Part shown: positions 14,401-21,248 of the stretch, piece by piece
Position numbering within the stretch: the stretch's first letter is position 1
Layout of the letters: each line of letters opens with the position of its first letter
The notes under the pieces: generated by a model
Database searches by the model: none
What the model saw: the letters and a program-made list of their open reading frames with translations, nothing else
Told to the model about the DNA's origin: nothing
Assembly (NCBI GenBank): GCA_964346665.1
Contig: CAYFVC010000022.1
Coordinates: 1-21,248, forward strand
Origin: JAZGEG01 sp964346665
GTDB taxonomy: Archaea > Aenigmatarchaeota > Aenigmatarchaeia > QMZP01 > QMZT01
DNA: 21,248 nt
Reading direction: 5' to 3'
Position numbers and translations under genes: made by a program

Positions 14401-15126
14401 ATGGAAGATGTTCGAAAGAAGGTAGAGAAGTGGATATTTTCAAAAGTCAAGGATGCGAAAGCGAAGGGTGTTGTGCTAGGGATGAGCGGTGGCGTGGACT
14501 CGAGCGTTGTAGCAATACTCGCTAGGAATGCGCTCGGAAACAAAGCGCTAGGTTTGATACTCCCATGCGAGTCCGACCCGAATGACAGCGAAAAAGCGAA
14601 ACTTTTGGCTAAAAAGTTCGGGATAGGAACAAAGGAGATTGATCTTACCAGAGTATTCAGTTCATTGAAAAAACTGTTTCCCGAGGCGGACAGGAAAACC
14701 TTGGGGAATTTGAAATCTCGCTTGCGAATGCTTGTCCTGTATTATTTCGCTAACAAATATCGATACTTGGTTCTCGGAACCTCGAACAAATCCGAACTCA
14801 TGACAGGGTACGTAACGAAATATGGGGATTCTGGGGTTGATCTCGAACCAATCGGGGATCTCTACAAAACCCAGGTAATAGAACTCGCGAAATACTTGGG
14901 AATACCCAAAGAGATTGTGGAAGAGGAACCTTCCGCAGGGCTCTGGAAAGGGCAGACCGATAGGGAAGAAATAGGGGTTGATTACAAGAATTTGGACCTT
15001 GTCCTTAAAGCGATAGAAAAGGGAGGGACCGGTGAATTCGATCGCGCAGTTGTAGACAAGGTAAAAGAAATGATCAAGAGAAGCGAACACAAGAGGTATG
15101 CTCCCAAGGTGTGCGAACTGTCTTAG
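14401..15126 (+). CDS. nadE: NH3-dependent NAD+ synthetase
   Basis: Converts nicotinate adenine dinucleotide to NAD+ using ATP and ammonia, the last step of NAD synthesis. The 241-residue single-domain form has no glutaminase part. It shows the PP-loop SGGVDSS (29-35), GNLKSRLRM (102-110), VLGTSNKSE (124-132) and KYGDSGVDLEPIGDL (140-154). PSAGLWKGQTDREEIG (177-192) is typical of NadE. A leaderless start at 14401 fits the TATA box. Its TAG stop directly abuts the stop of the facing ATP-grasp gene with no base between. ATP-grasp genes on both sides may be incidental. Confidence 0.95.
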   Translation: MEDVRKKVEKWIFSKVKDAKAKGVVLGMSGGVDSSVVAILARNALGNKALGLILPCESDPNDSEKAKLLAKKFGIGTKEIDLTRVFSSLKKLFPEADRKTLGNLKSRLRMLVLYYFANKYRYLVLGTSNKSELMTGYVTKYGDSGVDLEPIGDLYKTQVIELAKYLGIPKEIVEEEPSAGLWKGQTDREEIGVDYKNLDLVLKAIEKGGTGEFDRAVVDKVKEMIKRSEHKRYAPKVCELS

Positions 15127-16005
15127 CTACTTCTTAAGTTCGTCCTTTATGAATTCTATAATTCTTTTCGCGATGTTTATGTCTGTTGTTTTCTCTATAC
15201 CTTTCAATCCAAAGTTTATGTTCACCTCGATAACCTGCGGTCCCTCCTTCCCAACAATCATGTCAACTGCGCATAACCTCGACTTTATAGCCTTCCCTGC
15301 CTTGAAAATTATCTCTTCCATCTCGGGCGTGAGTTTGTATGAGATCGCCCGACCTCCAAGGCGTATGTTTGTCTTTTTCTCCCCTGGAGCGGCTATCCTT
15401 TTGTAGGAAGCGATTATTTCGTCCCCTGCCATAATCCCTCGTATATCCTCCCCCGGGTTGGGAACGAATTTTTCTATGAGCATTTCCTGCTTAAGGATTT
15501 TCATGGTCTCTATAATTGATTTGAAAGCCTCTTCCGAATCTACCATGAGAACGCCCTCACCACCGAAGCCGCTTAGGAATTTTATCACAGCGGGGAGTTT
15601 GACCTTTTTGATTATGTAGTTCGCTGATTCTTTCGAGGAGGTTAGATAGGTTTCAGGGATAGGAATTCCGTTTTTAGCGAGCTGTTCTAAAGTTATGAAT
15701 TTATTATGTGCGATTATCACTGTTTCAGCTACGTATGGTTTTCGAACGCCCATGTGATCGAGGAACCTCATCACAGGATACCCGACCTGCGCGCGTTTCG
15801 AATCTATCCTGGGAAGTATGTAATCATACTTTTCGAGAGCATCCTTTTCATAAAACACGTGTATACCTTTCCTATCAGTTTTGAGTCTGATATCTATGAT
15901 AGGGATGAGCTTCGCTTGTTTGAACTCCTTTCTCCCCTCCTCCAGGATACGTTTAGTGCTGTAACCTATTTCGCTCTCTTTCGGGCCTAATACAGCGAAT
16001 TTCAT
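15127..16005 (-). CDS. RimK-family ATP-grasp ligase
   Basis: A 292-residue ATP-dependent carboxylate-amine ligase of the RimK/LysX/MptN group. The ATP-grasp features are complete: AVIKFLSGFGGEGVLMV (139-155) with K142 and the glycine loop, LIEKFV (176-181), EDIRGIMAGDEIIASYKR (186-203), TNIRLGGRA (212-220), D248 in CAVDMI and the metal site VIEVNINF (258-265). The substrate is unknown; family members glutamylate ribosomal protein S6, cofactors or lysine carriers. It overlaps the end of the HerA-like gene by ATGA, with AAGGGG just upstream inside that gene, so it is probably translated in the same operon. Its stop abuts that of nadE. Confidence 0.88.
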   Translation of the reverse strand: MKFAVLGPKESEIGYSTKRILEEGRKEFKQAKLIPIIDIRLKTDRKGIHVFYEKDALEKYDYILPRIDSKRAQVGYPVMRFLDHMGVRKPYVAETVIIAHNKFITLEQLAKNGIPIPETYLTSSKESANYIIKKVKLPAVIKFLSGFGGEGVLMVDSEEAFKSIIETMKILKQEMLIEKFVPNPGEDIRGIMAGDEIIASYKRIAAPGEKKTNIRLGGRAISYKLTPEMEEIIFKAGKAIKSRLCAVDMIVGKEGPQVIEVNINFGLKGIEKTTDINIAKRIIEFIKDELKK

Positions 16006-18044
16006 AACAAACCCCTTACTGTTTTTGATTTCTCGATCTCCAATCTATTATTCAAACCGTTTATTAAATATTTTGTATTCTTATGCGAAACGATCCAGTA
16101 GGGATAATACACGGGTTTCACCTCGAGGATTCGCATACCCCATATCTCCCCGACCTTGCGAACGAAGTCAGGGGATACCATAAAGTCCAGCTTCTCACCC
16201 TCCTCCTCCCTCTCTATGATTTTATGGTCAATCCTTAGGAGGGAGGGATCAACAGGGACGTTGAGATCGAAGGAACCACGAAACATATACCCATCAGAGG
16301 CAACGAATTTCTTTTGCATGAGGGATTTGAGATTCGAGTTTGCGATGCTTAGGAGTATTTGGAGATCGTTCGAGAGTTTCTCGATGGTCGCGTATTTGTT
16401 TTTTATCAGGTAGAGTAAAATGCTTCGCTGGGACGGGGGGAGTTCTAGCAAAGAACGAATCCCCTTGCTGTATTCAATCGAATCACCCTTTTCAAAAACT
16501 ATTTCGCCCGTAATCCCGTCCACGTAGAATTCGATTTCATTCCCTTGGTGTACGCCAAACACTTTCCACACGGGGTAATTGAGGAACCTTATCTCCTCTA
16601 TCCCCTTGAAGCTTTTTTTCACATCCTCCTCGAAAAATCTCGGGGCGAATAAAAGGATCGTGTTTTCGAGCGAAATTCTTCTTTCCACCGCCTTTATTGC
16701 CTCGCCCCCGTGCTCGCTCCTTCGGATACGAATATCCACGAAGAGAGGCTGTTCTGTCGTTCCTACAACCATCGCGACCCCCACGGGCAAATCCTTTATC
16801 TCCTCCCTTGTCCCGAATTCCACGCCTTCGACAGATTCCATTATCGCCTTGATATCGTTGGGGTTCGTGACCTTCAGGATTATCTGGGTTGAACACTGGG
16901 AGAGAACGTTCTTGTCAACCTTCGCAGGCCTCTGTGAGATTATGCCCAAACCCACTCCGAACTTCCTTCCCTCCGAAGCGATTATCCTCAGTATTTTCGA
17001 ACTTGCCGACTCCCCCAGGCCTCTTTCAGGACAGAAGTTGTGCGCTTCCTCCAAAATGAAAAAGAATTCAGGAACTCTCCCGCGCTTCCTGGCAGTGAAG
17101 AGCTCTTTCGCAATCTTAAGGACAACGATCTGCTGTATTTCGGGATTCGCTTCCTTAAGATCAATAATCGTTACCTTTCCTTTCTTCACGAGCTCTTTTG
17201 GCTTGGTAGGGTTCGCTGAAAAGAGTTTGGTGTTTTCAAGGACTTCAAGCAACGAAATCAGGTTCCATTTCACGTTGCTTTCTATCGAATCCACTTCGTC
17301 GATTATGTCCCTGAGAGTGTAATCCTTGCCTTCGAGATTTTTTATCGCTGAATACAAAAGACCTCTCTGGGCAGAAGAAATCTTCGCTGGGAGCATTTCG
17401 AAAATCTCATCCGTCGTGAGCCTTGAATCCAGTTTTATGGGGTTTTTCAGGCCGAGATCAAAGATTTGAACATTCTTCTTGTACGACTTCGGTTGTATCC
17501 CGAACCCCTCCATCTGAGAGATTTCATTCTCCTTCTTATTCTCCTCCACCAGCGTTCTATATTCGCCATGGGGATCGATAATCACGACAGGCGTTCCCTT
17601 CTCAGCGAGCTCCTCGAGAAGGACTCCTGCCACGTACGATTTACCTGTCCCTGTCTTCGCTAGTATCGCGACGTGCTTCGTGATCAGGTGTTTCACAGGG
17701 AGATTCACCCGTATTTTATAACCTCCCAAGAGCCCAACGTACAAACCCTCGTCTTTCAGACCTAGCGCATGCCTGATCAAATCCTCATCCGCAGTGTAAA
17801 CAGGAGTATCTGGTTCGAAAGGAACGGTCAACGGCTTGAGAAAACCCCGTGAATCACGAAAACCTATGACTTTCGCTTTTCCCACCGTCCTGTTCGGGTA
17901 TTTCGTTATGGAATCTATGTACGCTAGAATCCACCTCCCCTCGAAATCCTTCACAGCGATGTATTGTAATTTCTTTATCCTGGCCTCCGCTTTGAAAGCG
18001 AATGTTTTCGTGGTCACGCTCCCCGAGATCTTCCCCAACATCAT
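16002..18044 (-). CDS. herA: HerA-like hexameric ATPase with long C-terminal extension
   Basis: A 680-residue member of the HerA/FtsK ATPase clade, which pumps DNA and in archaea normally works with the nuclease NurA in end resection. An N-terminal beta-barrel (about 1-115) is followed by Walker A AKTGTGKS (129-136), IIDPHGEY (155-162), Walker B FFFILEEAH (327-335) and IISQRPAKVDKNVLSQC (368-384), the usual motif order. The core ends near residue 450. The remaining 230 residues are unusual: a domain with YPVW (490-493) and YVDGITGEI (507-515), a probable winged helix (about 535-585), then a second copy with YYPYW (646-650) and YLINGL (659-664). No nurA lies in the window; the coupled downstream gene is an ATP-grasp ligase. 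The herA symbol is by family only. A box at 18068-18080 supports the start. Confidence 0.85.
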   Translation of the reverse strand: MMLGKISGSVTTKTFAFKAEARIKKLQYIAVKDFEGRWILAYIDSITKYPNRTVGKAKVIGFRDSRGFLKPLTVPFEPDTPVYTADEDLIRHALGLKDEGLYVGLLGGYKIRVNLPVKHLITKHVAILAKTGTGKSYVAGVLLEELAEKGTPVVIIDPHGEYRTLVEENKKENEISQMEGFGIQPKSYKKNVQIFDLGLKNPIKLDSRLTTDEIFEMLPAKISSAQRGLLYSAIKNLEGKDYTLRDIIDEVDSIESNVKWNLISLLEVLENTKLFSANPTKPKELVKKGKVTIIDLKEANPEIQQIVVLKIAKELFTARKRGRVPEFFFILEEAHNFCPERGLGESASSKILRIIASEGRKFGVGLGIISQRPAKVDKNVLSQCSTQIILKVTNPNDIKAIMESVEGVEFGTREEIKDLPVGVAMVVGTTEQPLFVDIRIRRSEHGGEAIKAVERRISLENTILLFAPRFFEEDVKKSFKGIEEIRFLNYPVWKVFGVHQGNEIEFYVDGITGEIVFEKGDSIEYSKGIRSLLELPPSQRSILLYLIKNKYATIEKLSNDLQILLSIANSNLKSLMQKKFVASDGYMFRGSFDLNVPVDPSLLRIDHKIIEREEEGEKLDFMVSPDFVRKVGEIWGMRILEVKPVYYPYWIVSHKNTKYLINGLNNRLEIEKSKTVRGLL

Positions 18045-18067
18045 AACTAAATTAATGTAATTGAAAC

Positions 18068-18080
18068 TTTAATAAAATTA
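18068..18080 (-). promoter_or_regulatory. TATA-like box of the HerA / ATP-grasp operon
   Basis: The minus strand reads TAATTTTATTAAA, centred about 30 bases before the ATG at 18044. It lies in the 48-base gap after the EamA-type gene on the same strand, which argues that the two are transcribed separately. Confidence 0.42.
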
Positions 18081-18092
18081 AAACTATTTCAA

Positions 18093-19019
18093 TCACCAAA
18101 CCCAACCAAAACCAACCGGTTCCTGTTTCTTCATTCTCTCTATTCTTTTCTTTCTTGCCTTCTTACCAATGATCATATTTGCGAGTATTATAAGTATTCC
18201 CCCTGCAATAACGTATTGCGGGACAGTTTCTCCTAATATAATGAAAGCGAGAAATATCGCCGTTAAAGGTTCCGTTAAAGTCACGGTTATAACCGCGTTG
18301 TGCGCCTTCTCGGTTTTCAGACCCTTCGCGTAGAACGTGTATCCCAGGAAGGAAAAGAAAGCGATGCCCAGAATGTAAACGGGGACGAAACCGGTCGGGG
18401 AGAAAGCGAGGGGTTCGAACGGAAGGAACAATATCAAAATCAAACCCCCTATGATCAGAGGCCAGAAGGTAACCTTCCAGTAGGGCAAACCCTTTCTTTC
18501 AAAATGTCTGATGAAAACAAAGAATACAGCATAACCGCAGCCGGATAAAAGCGCGAGGAGATTCCCGAAGGTGTTCATTTCGAAAGTTAATTCAGATCCG
18601 TATATTGACCACACCCCAAGTAAAACCAAAGCCAGAGCCACTATTTCCGACTTCGTTATTCTTTCTTTGAGGAAAACCCAGGAAAGAATAGCCGTCACGA
18701 TCGGGTAGACGTAAACTAGGATTACTGCGTTAGCAACAGGAACGTATGAAAACGATTTCACGAAAAATCCGAAACCTATCGTAACCCCAAAGAAACCCGC
18801 TACCAGAAATAATAACAAATTCTTTTTCTTTATCTCAAGTGTTTCGATGGTTTTCAGTTCCTTCGCGAAAAGTATAAATAGGAAAATCATCACCCCCGCC
18901 AGGAGCGCTCTGAATATCGTTAGCAGAAAAGGCGAAACGTCCGTCCCTATCAGCTTTACCCATATGCCGATCGTCCCCAGAAAGAAGCCGGTCAGAATTA
19001 GGTAAAGAGTTCCTCTCAT
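18093..19019 (-). CDS. EamA/DMT-family transporter
   Basis: A 308-residue drug/metabolite-transporter-type permease with about ten membrane helices formed by two EamA repeats (roughly 5-135 and 145-280). Typical segments are GTIGIWVKLIGTDVSPF in the first helix, VANAVILVYVYPIVTAILSW and VALALVLLGVWSIYG at the end of repeat 1, and AVITVTLTEPLTAIFLAFIILGE in repeat 2. The C-terminus is strongly basic (GKKARKKRIERMKKQ), as expected for the cytosolic side. The substrate cannot be told; family members export amino acids or other metabolites. A minus-strand TATA-like box at 19039-19048 supports the start at 19019. Confidence 0.9.
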   Translation of the reverse strand: MRGTLYLILTGFFLGTIGIWVKLIGTDVSPFLLTIFRALLAGVMIFLFILFAKELKTIETLEIKKKNLLLFLVAGFFGVTIGFGFFVKSFSYVPVANAVILVYVYPIVTAILSWVFLKERITKSEIVALALVLLGVWSIYGSELTFEMNTFGNLLALLSGCGYAVFFVFIRHFERKGLPYWKVTFWPLIIGGLILILFLPFEPLAFSPTGFVPVYILGIAFFSFLGYTFYAKGLKTEKAHNAVITVTLTEPLTAIFLAFIILGETVPQYVIAGGILIILANMIIGKKARKKRIERMKKQEPVGFGWVW

Positions 19020-19038
19020 ATTGTTAATTGTTTTTCAG

Positions 19039-19060
19039 GATATATATTCGGTTTTAAAAT
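19039..19060. promoter_or_regulatory. Back-to-back promoters of the EamA-type and plsC-like genes
   Basis: GATATATATT (19039-19048) is 20-29 bases from the minus-strand ATG at 19019. TTTTAAAAT (19052-19060) is 21-29 bases before the plus-strand ATG at 19081. The boxes are separated by only 3 bases. Confidence 0.48.
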
Positions 19061-19080
19061 TTTGTGAACAATCTCTAAAT

Positions 19081-19815
19081 ATGGACAACAGGAGGTATAC
19101 GGATAGCGAGTTTAAACTCCTGAGGAACGATTATCTTATGGATTATTTAGTAAAGCCCATCGTAAAAGGATTTTGTTCATTCATTTACAGCAGGGTCAAA
19201 GTGGAAAATGGCGGGAATCTTCCGAAAGAAGGCCCAGCTCTCTTGTTGCCCAAACACAGAAGTTTTCTGGATCCGGTTATACACGGCTTCGCTTTATATT
19301 AAGAAACAGGCAGATATGCAAATTATATCATGAAAAGGTTCAAGTACAAGTCTGTCTGTTATATTCTGGAGAATTTTGGAGGTGTGGTGTTAATGAGAGC
19401 GACCGATATAGAAAGGATAAAGAATCCAAAGAAGAGAGAAAGGCTGGAAATGGTTTCCGAAGAATACAACAAACGTGTTCGGGAATATACGAAGCGATTG
19501 TATAATAACGGAGAATTCCTATTCTCTTATCCTGAAGGCGAGGTGATGCACGAGGATATGGGGAAAATAAAAACGGGTGTAATAAGAAAGACGTTGGAAA
19601 TTCAGAAGGAAATCGATAAAGAAATCCCCATAATACCAATGGGAACGGAATATAACGGTTTTATAAAAGTCCCCAGCATGCCGAAACCTCCTGCTGTTGT
19701 AAGGATAGGGGAACCGAAAATCATTGAACCAGACATATTGGAAGACAAAAGTAGGTTTGAAGAATTTGGCAGGGAACTTGGCGAGGAAATAGCTTATCTC
19801 AGCGGTCTTAGCTAA
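19081..19815 (+). pseudogene. PlsC-type acyltransferase interrupted by one in-frame TAA
   Basis: A 1-acylglycerol-3-phosphate O-acyltransferase-like gene. The frame from ATG 19081 runs 73 codons, meets TAA at 19300-19302 and then continues in the same frame to TAA at 19813-19815. Without that one stop it would encode about 244 residues with the expected order: LLLPKHRSFLDP with the catalytic H-x4-D (H59, D64), an ILENFGGVVLMR strand, and LFSYPEGEV (147-155). The stop lies just after the catalytic motif, so neither half is a working enzyme. The flanking text ALY-stop-ETGRYANY suggests a single substitution, for example from a Lys or Leu codon. A fragment could start at ATG 19330, but no ribosome binding site is seen. 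A sequencing error is possible. PlsC in an archaeon is itself odd because archaeal core lipids are ether-linked. Confidence 0.72.
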
Positions 19816-19842
19816 CTTATTTTAATATTAATAGTTTTAAAC

Positions 19843-20313
19843 TTAAGAGAAAGAAAGCGATTTAAATAAATTATCTTTATATCCCGTCCAACTCAAATTT
19901 GTTTCGCCCTCACGAAGACAGCACTCGCGTGTTTCGAAGTTGTATTCTCCCGATAGATTTTTATCTTTAATCGCTGATATCACCCCCGCCCATCTTTTGT
20001 CTTTACCCAAACCAAAAAAGTAAGGTTCTTCAGAAAATATACCTTTCATCTTTAGGAATGCACCTCTTTCGAAATCCTTCTTTAGATTTTCTAAATATTC
20101 ATTGTGGTTTGCGTATAATCTTATCTTTAATTCCTCACCCCTGGCTTTTATTTTTTCTTCCTCTCTCATGGTTTTTACTGTTAATTCAAGATGCTTGTAC
20201 ATCTCTAGATCTATTGAACTAAGTCCTCCTAACCAAGAAGAAAGGCGAGCATACCATGGTATTTTATAATCTTTTATAATTCCTATGACATATCCTTTAA
20301 TTTCCTTTATCAT
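19843..20313 (-). CDS. Unidentified 156-residue protein
   Basis: I do not recognise this gene. The product looks soluble and charged, with no signal peptide or membrane helix. Residues about 38-95 are rich in Glu, Lys and Leu and probably helical (for example LELTVKTMREEEKIKARGEE). The last third has GLGKDKRWAGVISAI, a CC pair in RECCLREGE and a final LSWTGYKDNL. The start at 20313 is supported by GGTGAGGG on the minus strand (20316-20323), a good archaeal Shine-Dalgarno match. The gene looks more AT-rich than most neighbours, which might mean recent acquisition. It is convergent with the plsC-like pseudogene, 27 bases away. Confidence 0.7.
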   Translation of the reverse strand: MIKEIKGYVIGIIKDYKIPWYARLSSWLGGLSSIDLEMYKHLELTVKTMREEEKIKARGEELKIRLYANHNEYLENLKKDFERGAFLKMKGIFSEEPYFFGLGKDKRWAGVISAIKDKNLSGEYNFETRECCLREGETNLSWTGYKDNLFKSLSFS

Positions 20314-20337
20314 AATCCCTCACCATAACCATGAACC

Positions 20338-20367
20338 CCTTAAAACTAAGAATATTTAATATATAAA
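20338..20367. promoter_or_regulatory. Divergent promoter region, 156-aa gene and pyrophosphatase
   Basis: TTTAATATATAAA (20355-20367) lies 17-29 bases before the plus-strand ATG at 20384. The same AT-rich run read on the minus strand would give the 156-aa gene a leader of about 15-20 bases holding its GGTGAGGG site. GTTTTAAGG on the minus strand (within 20338-20347) is an alternative box for that gene. Confidence 0.42.
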
Positions 20368-20383
20368 TGTTACATTTTTCATT

Positions 20384-20926
20384 ATGGATTTGTATTTTGT
20401 TACTTCAAGCAGGAACAAGTTCAGGGAAGCCAAGGAAATTCTGGATCTTGACATAAAGCAGGTGAATTTCGAAATCCGCGAGATACAGTCAATGAACGTG
20501 AAAGGGATCGTTGAGGACAAGGCGAGGAAGGCTTATGAAAAGCTTCGAAAGCCAGTGATAGTTGAGGATACGGCTCTCTACATAAGGTCTTGGAAAAACT
20601 TCCCAGGCCCGTTTATTGCATGGGTTATCAAAACTATGGGGATAAACGGGATTTGCAAATTCGCAGGGAAGGACAGGTCAGCAAAGGCAGAGGCGTGCGT
20701 TGCGTATTATGATGGGAAGAGAATGAAAATATTTTCAGGGGTAATAAAAGGGAAGATTTCGAAAAGACCGAGGGGGAGGAAACGTTTTGACTGGGACAGG
20801 ATTTTCATTCCTGAATTTTCGAAGAAAACGTTCGCTGAAATGGAGATCGCTGAAAAGAATAGGATTTCCCACAGGATGAAGGCATTCAAAAAATTAAAAA
20901 GATTTCTCAATTCAAAGGTCAAGTAA
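20384..20926 (+). CDS. rdgB: XTP/dITP pyrophosphatase (Ham1/RdgB family)
   Basis: Removes deaminated purine nucleotides (XTP, ITP, dITP) from the pool by cutting them to monophosphate and pyrophosphate. The 180 residues carry the whole family pattern: FVTSSRNKFREAKEIL (5-20), VEDTALYI (60-67), FPGPFIAWV (73-81), GRKRFDWDRIFIPE (131-144), KTFAEM (148-153) and KNRISHRMKAFKKL (158-171). The family's central FGYDPIFxP is FDWDRIFIP here, with Arg in place of Pro, a minor change. The start fits a leaderless message. Its last 15 bases overlap the end of the convergent PPC-domain gene. Confidence 0.94.
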   Translation: MDLYFVTSSRNKFREAKEILDLDIKQVNFEIREIQSMNVKGIVEDKARKAYEKLRKPVIVEDTALYIRSWKNFPGPFIAWVIKTMGINGICKFAGKDRSAKAEACVAYYDGKRMKIFSGVIKGKISKRPRGRKRFDWDRIFIPEFSKKTFAEMEIAEKNRISHRMKAFKKLKRFLNSKVK

Positions 20927-21248
20927 AGCCAAGCCGGTTTCCTCATCAGGTTTTCTTTCAATCGTTTCATTAAAGGGGGAGAAAACGATTTCGCAAGTTG
21001 GCAGGACCGTTCCTTCTATCAAGTGCCCTCCAAACGTTTGGAATTCCGAATTTCCAATTACGGCATGCGCATGTATCTTTATCTTCCCTTCGCTGAGCGA
21101 AACGTTCCCTTTCAAGCTCAGCAGTTCCATCGGAGGTTTTTCGAAAACCTTTGAATGGTAATTTTTGTCTTCGATGGTGTAATACGCGATTTCCGCTCTT
21201 TCGAAACCTCCTATCCCCGAGAAGTGTCCAGATTCGATTCCTTCCTTC
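20912..21248 (-). CDS. PPC/DUF296-domain protein, N-terminus outside the window
   Basis: The frame runs in from the right edge and ends in TGA at 20912-20914, giving about 112 residues. It matches the PPC (DUF296, AT-hook-associated) domain closely: SGHFSGIGGFERAEIAYYT, ELLSLKGNVSLSEGK, IKIHAHAVIG, FGGHLIEGTV and the characteristic end RKPDEETGLALLDL. In bacteria and archaea this domain stands alone as a trimeric cytosolic protein of unclear function, possibly binding metal through the HxH in HAHAV; in plants it is joined to AT-hooks. An internal ATG at 21130 lies in the middle of the domain and is not the real start. Confidence 0.88.
   Translation of the reverse strand, partial: KEGIESGHFSGIGGFERAEIAYYTIEDKNYHSKVFEKPPMELLSLKGNVSLSEGKIKIHAHAVIGNSEFQTFGGHLIEGTVLPTCEIVFSPFNETIERKPDEETGLALLDL

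Noticed and set aside
13386..16005. The ATP-grasp / nadE / ATP-grasp / HerA group as a defence island
   Set aside because: There is no nuclease, toxin, methylase or integrase nearby, NadE is an ordinary biosynthetic enzyme, and the genes are on different strands with separate promoters. Only the HerA-ligase coupling is supported.
19300..19302. Recoding of TAA as an amino acid in the acyltransferase
   Set aside because: TAA is the ordinary terminator of many genes here (valS, EF-1alpha, the MscS-type gene, the pyrophosphatase), so general reassignment is excluded. Pyrrolysine would need TAG. Site-specific readthrough cannot be fully ruled out but is less likely than mutation or error.
19173..19505. 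A +1-type frameshift as the cause of the broken acyltransferase
   Set aside because: Both homologous halves are in the same frame (19081 and 19330 differ by a multiple of three), and the codons between read sensibly. The lesion is a stop codon, not a frameshift; the 110-codon frame here is a shadow.

Overview
The window is a densely packed archaeal chromosome segment. Three lines of evidence point to Archaea. It encodes elongation factor 1-alpha, archaeal-type glutamyl- and valyl-tRNA synthetases, a HerA-family ATPase and a presenilin-type membrane protease. Most genes have a TATA-like box 22-30 bases before an ATG with no leader. Spacers are very short, with several overlapping or abutting stop codons. 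The protein set is compatible with a DPANN-type or other uncultured archaeal lineage, but that placement is inference. I see no rRNA, tRNA, CRISPR array, insertion sequence or prophage, and no gap over 300 bases without a gene (the longest is about 125 bases, upstream of EF-1alpha).

Layout. 1-218 is the tail of an unidentified basic protein. 280-1119 is the signal peptide peptidase SppA, convergent with gltX (1151-2815, minus). 2860-2997 is an overlooked 45-residue four-cysteine protein. 3003-3839 (minus) is a six-helix membrane protein, divergent from a metallo-beta-lactamase-fold hydrolase (3879-4682). 4675-6347 (minus) is a two-gene operon: a sugar-nucleotidyltransferase/acyltransferase and a small P-loop kinase. 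6380-7309 (minus) is a presenilin-like aspartic protease, divergent from an MgtC/SapB membrane protein (7361-7792). A plus-strand run follows: valS (7847-10264), a membrane-anchored MopE-like cysteine-rich protein (10293-10664), EF-1alpha (10789-12060) and a thioredoxin-like DUF2703-type protein (12116-12484). 12493-13341 (minus) is an MscS-type channel. 13386-14303 and 15127-16005 (both minus) are two RimK-like ATP-grasp proteins on either side of nadE (14401-15126, plus). 16002-18044 (minus) is a HerA-like ATPase translationally coupled to the second ATP-grasp gene. 18093-19019 (minus) is an EamA-type transporter. 19081-19815 (plus) is a PlsC-type acyltransferase interrupted by one in-frame TAA. 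19843-20313 (minus) is an orphan. 20384-20926 (plus) is an XTP/dITP pyrophosphatase. 20912-21248 (minus) is a PPC/DUF296 protein cut by the window edge.

Most genes are housekeeping: translation, NAD synthesis, nucleotide-pool cleaning, sugar-nucleotide supply, membrane proteolysis and osmotic release. The points most worth a second look are: the HerA-like ATPase with two C-terminal copies of a Y-P-x-W domain, coupled to an ATP-grasp ligase; a second ATP-grasp protein that has lost its metal-binding residues; the acyltransferase with a single premature stop; an exactly symmetric box serving a divergent promoter pair; and stem-loops at both ends of the EF-1alpha transcription unit. I did not find clear evidence of a new defence or mobile system.
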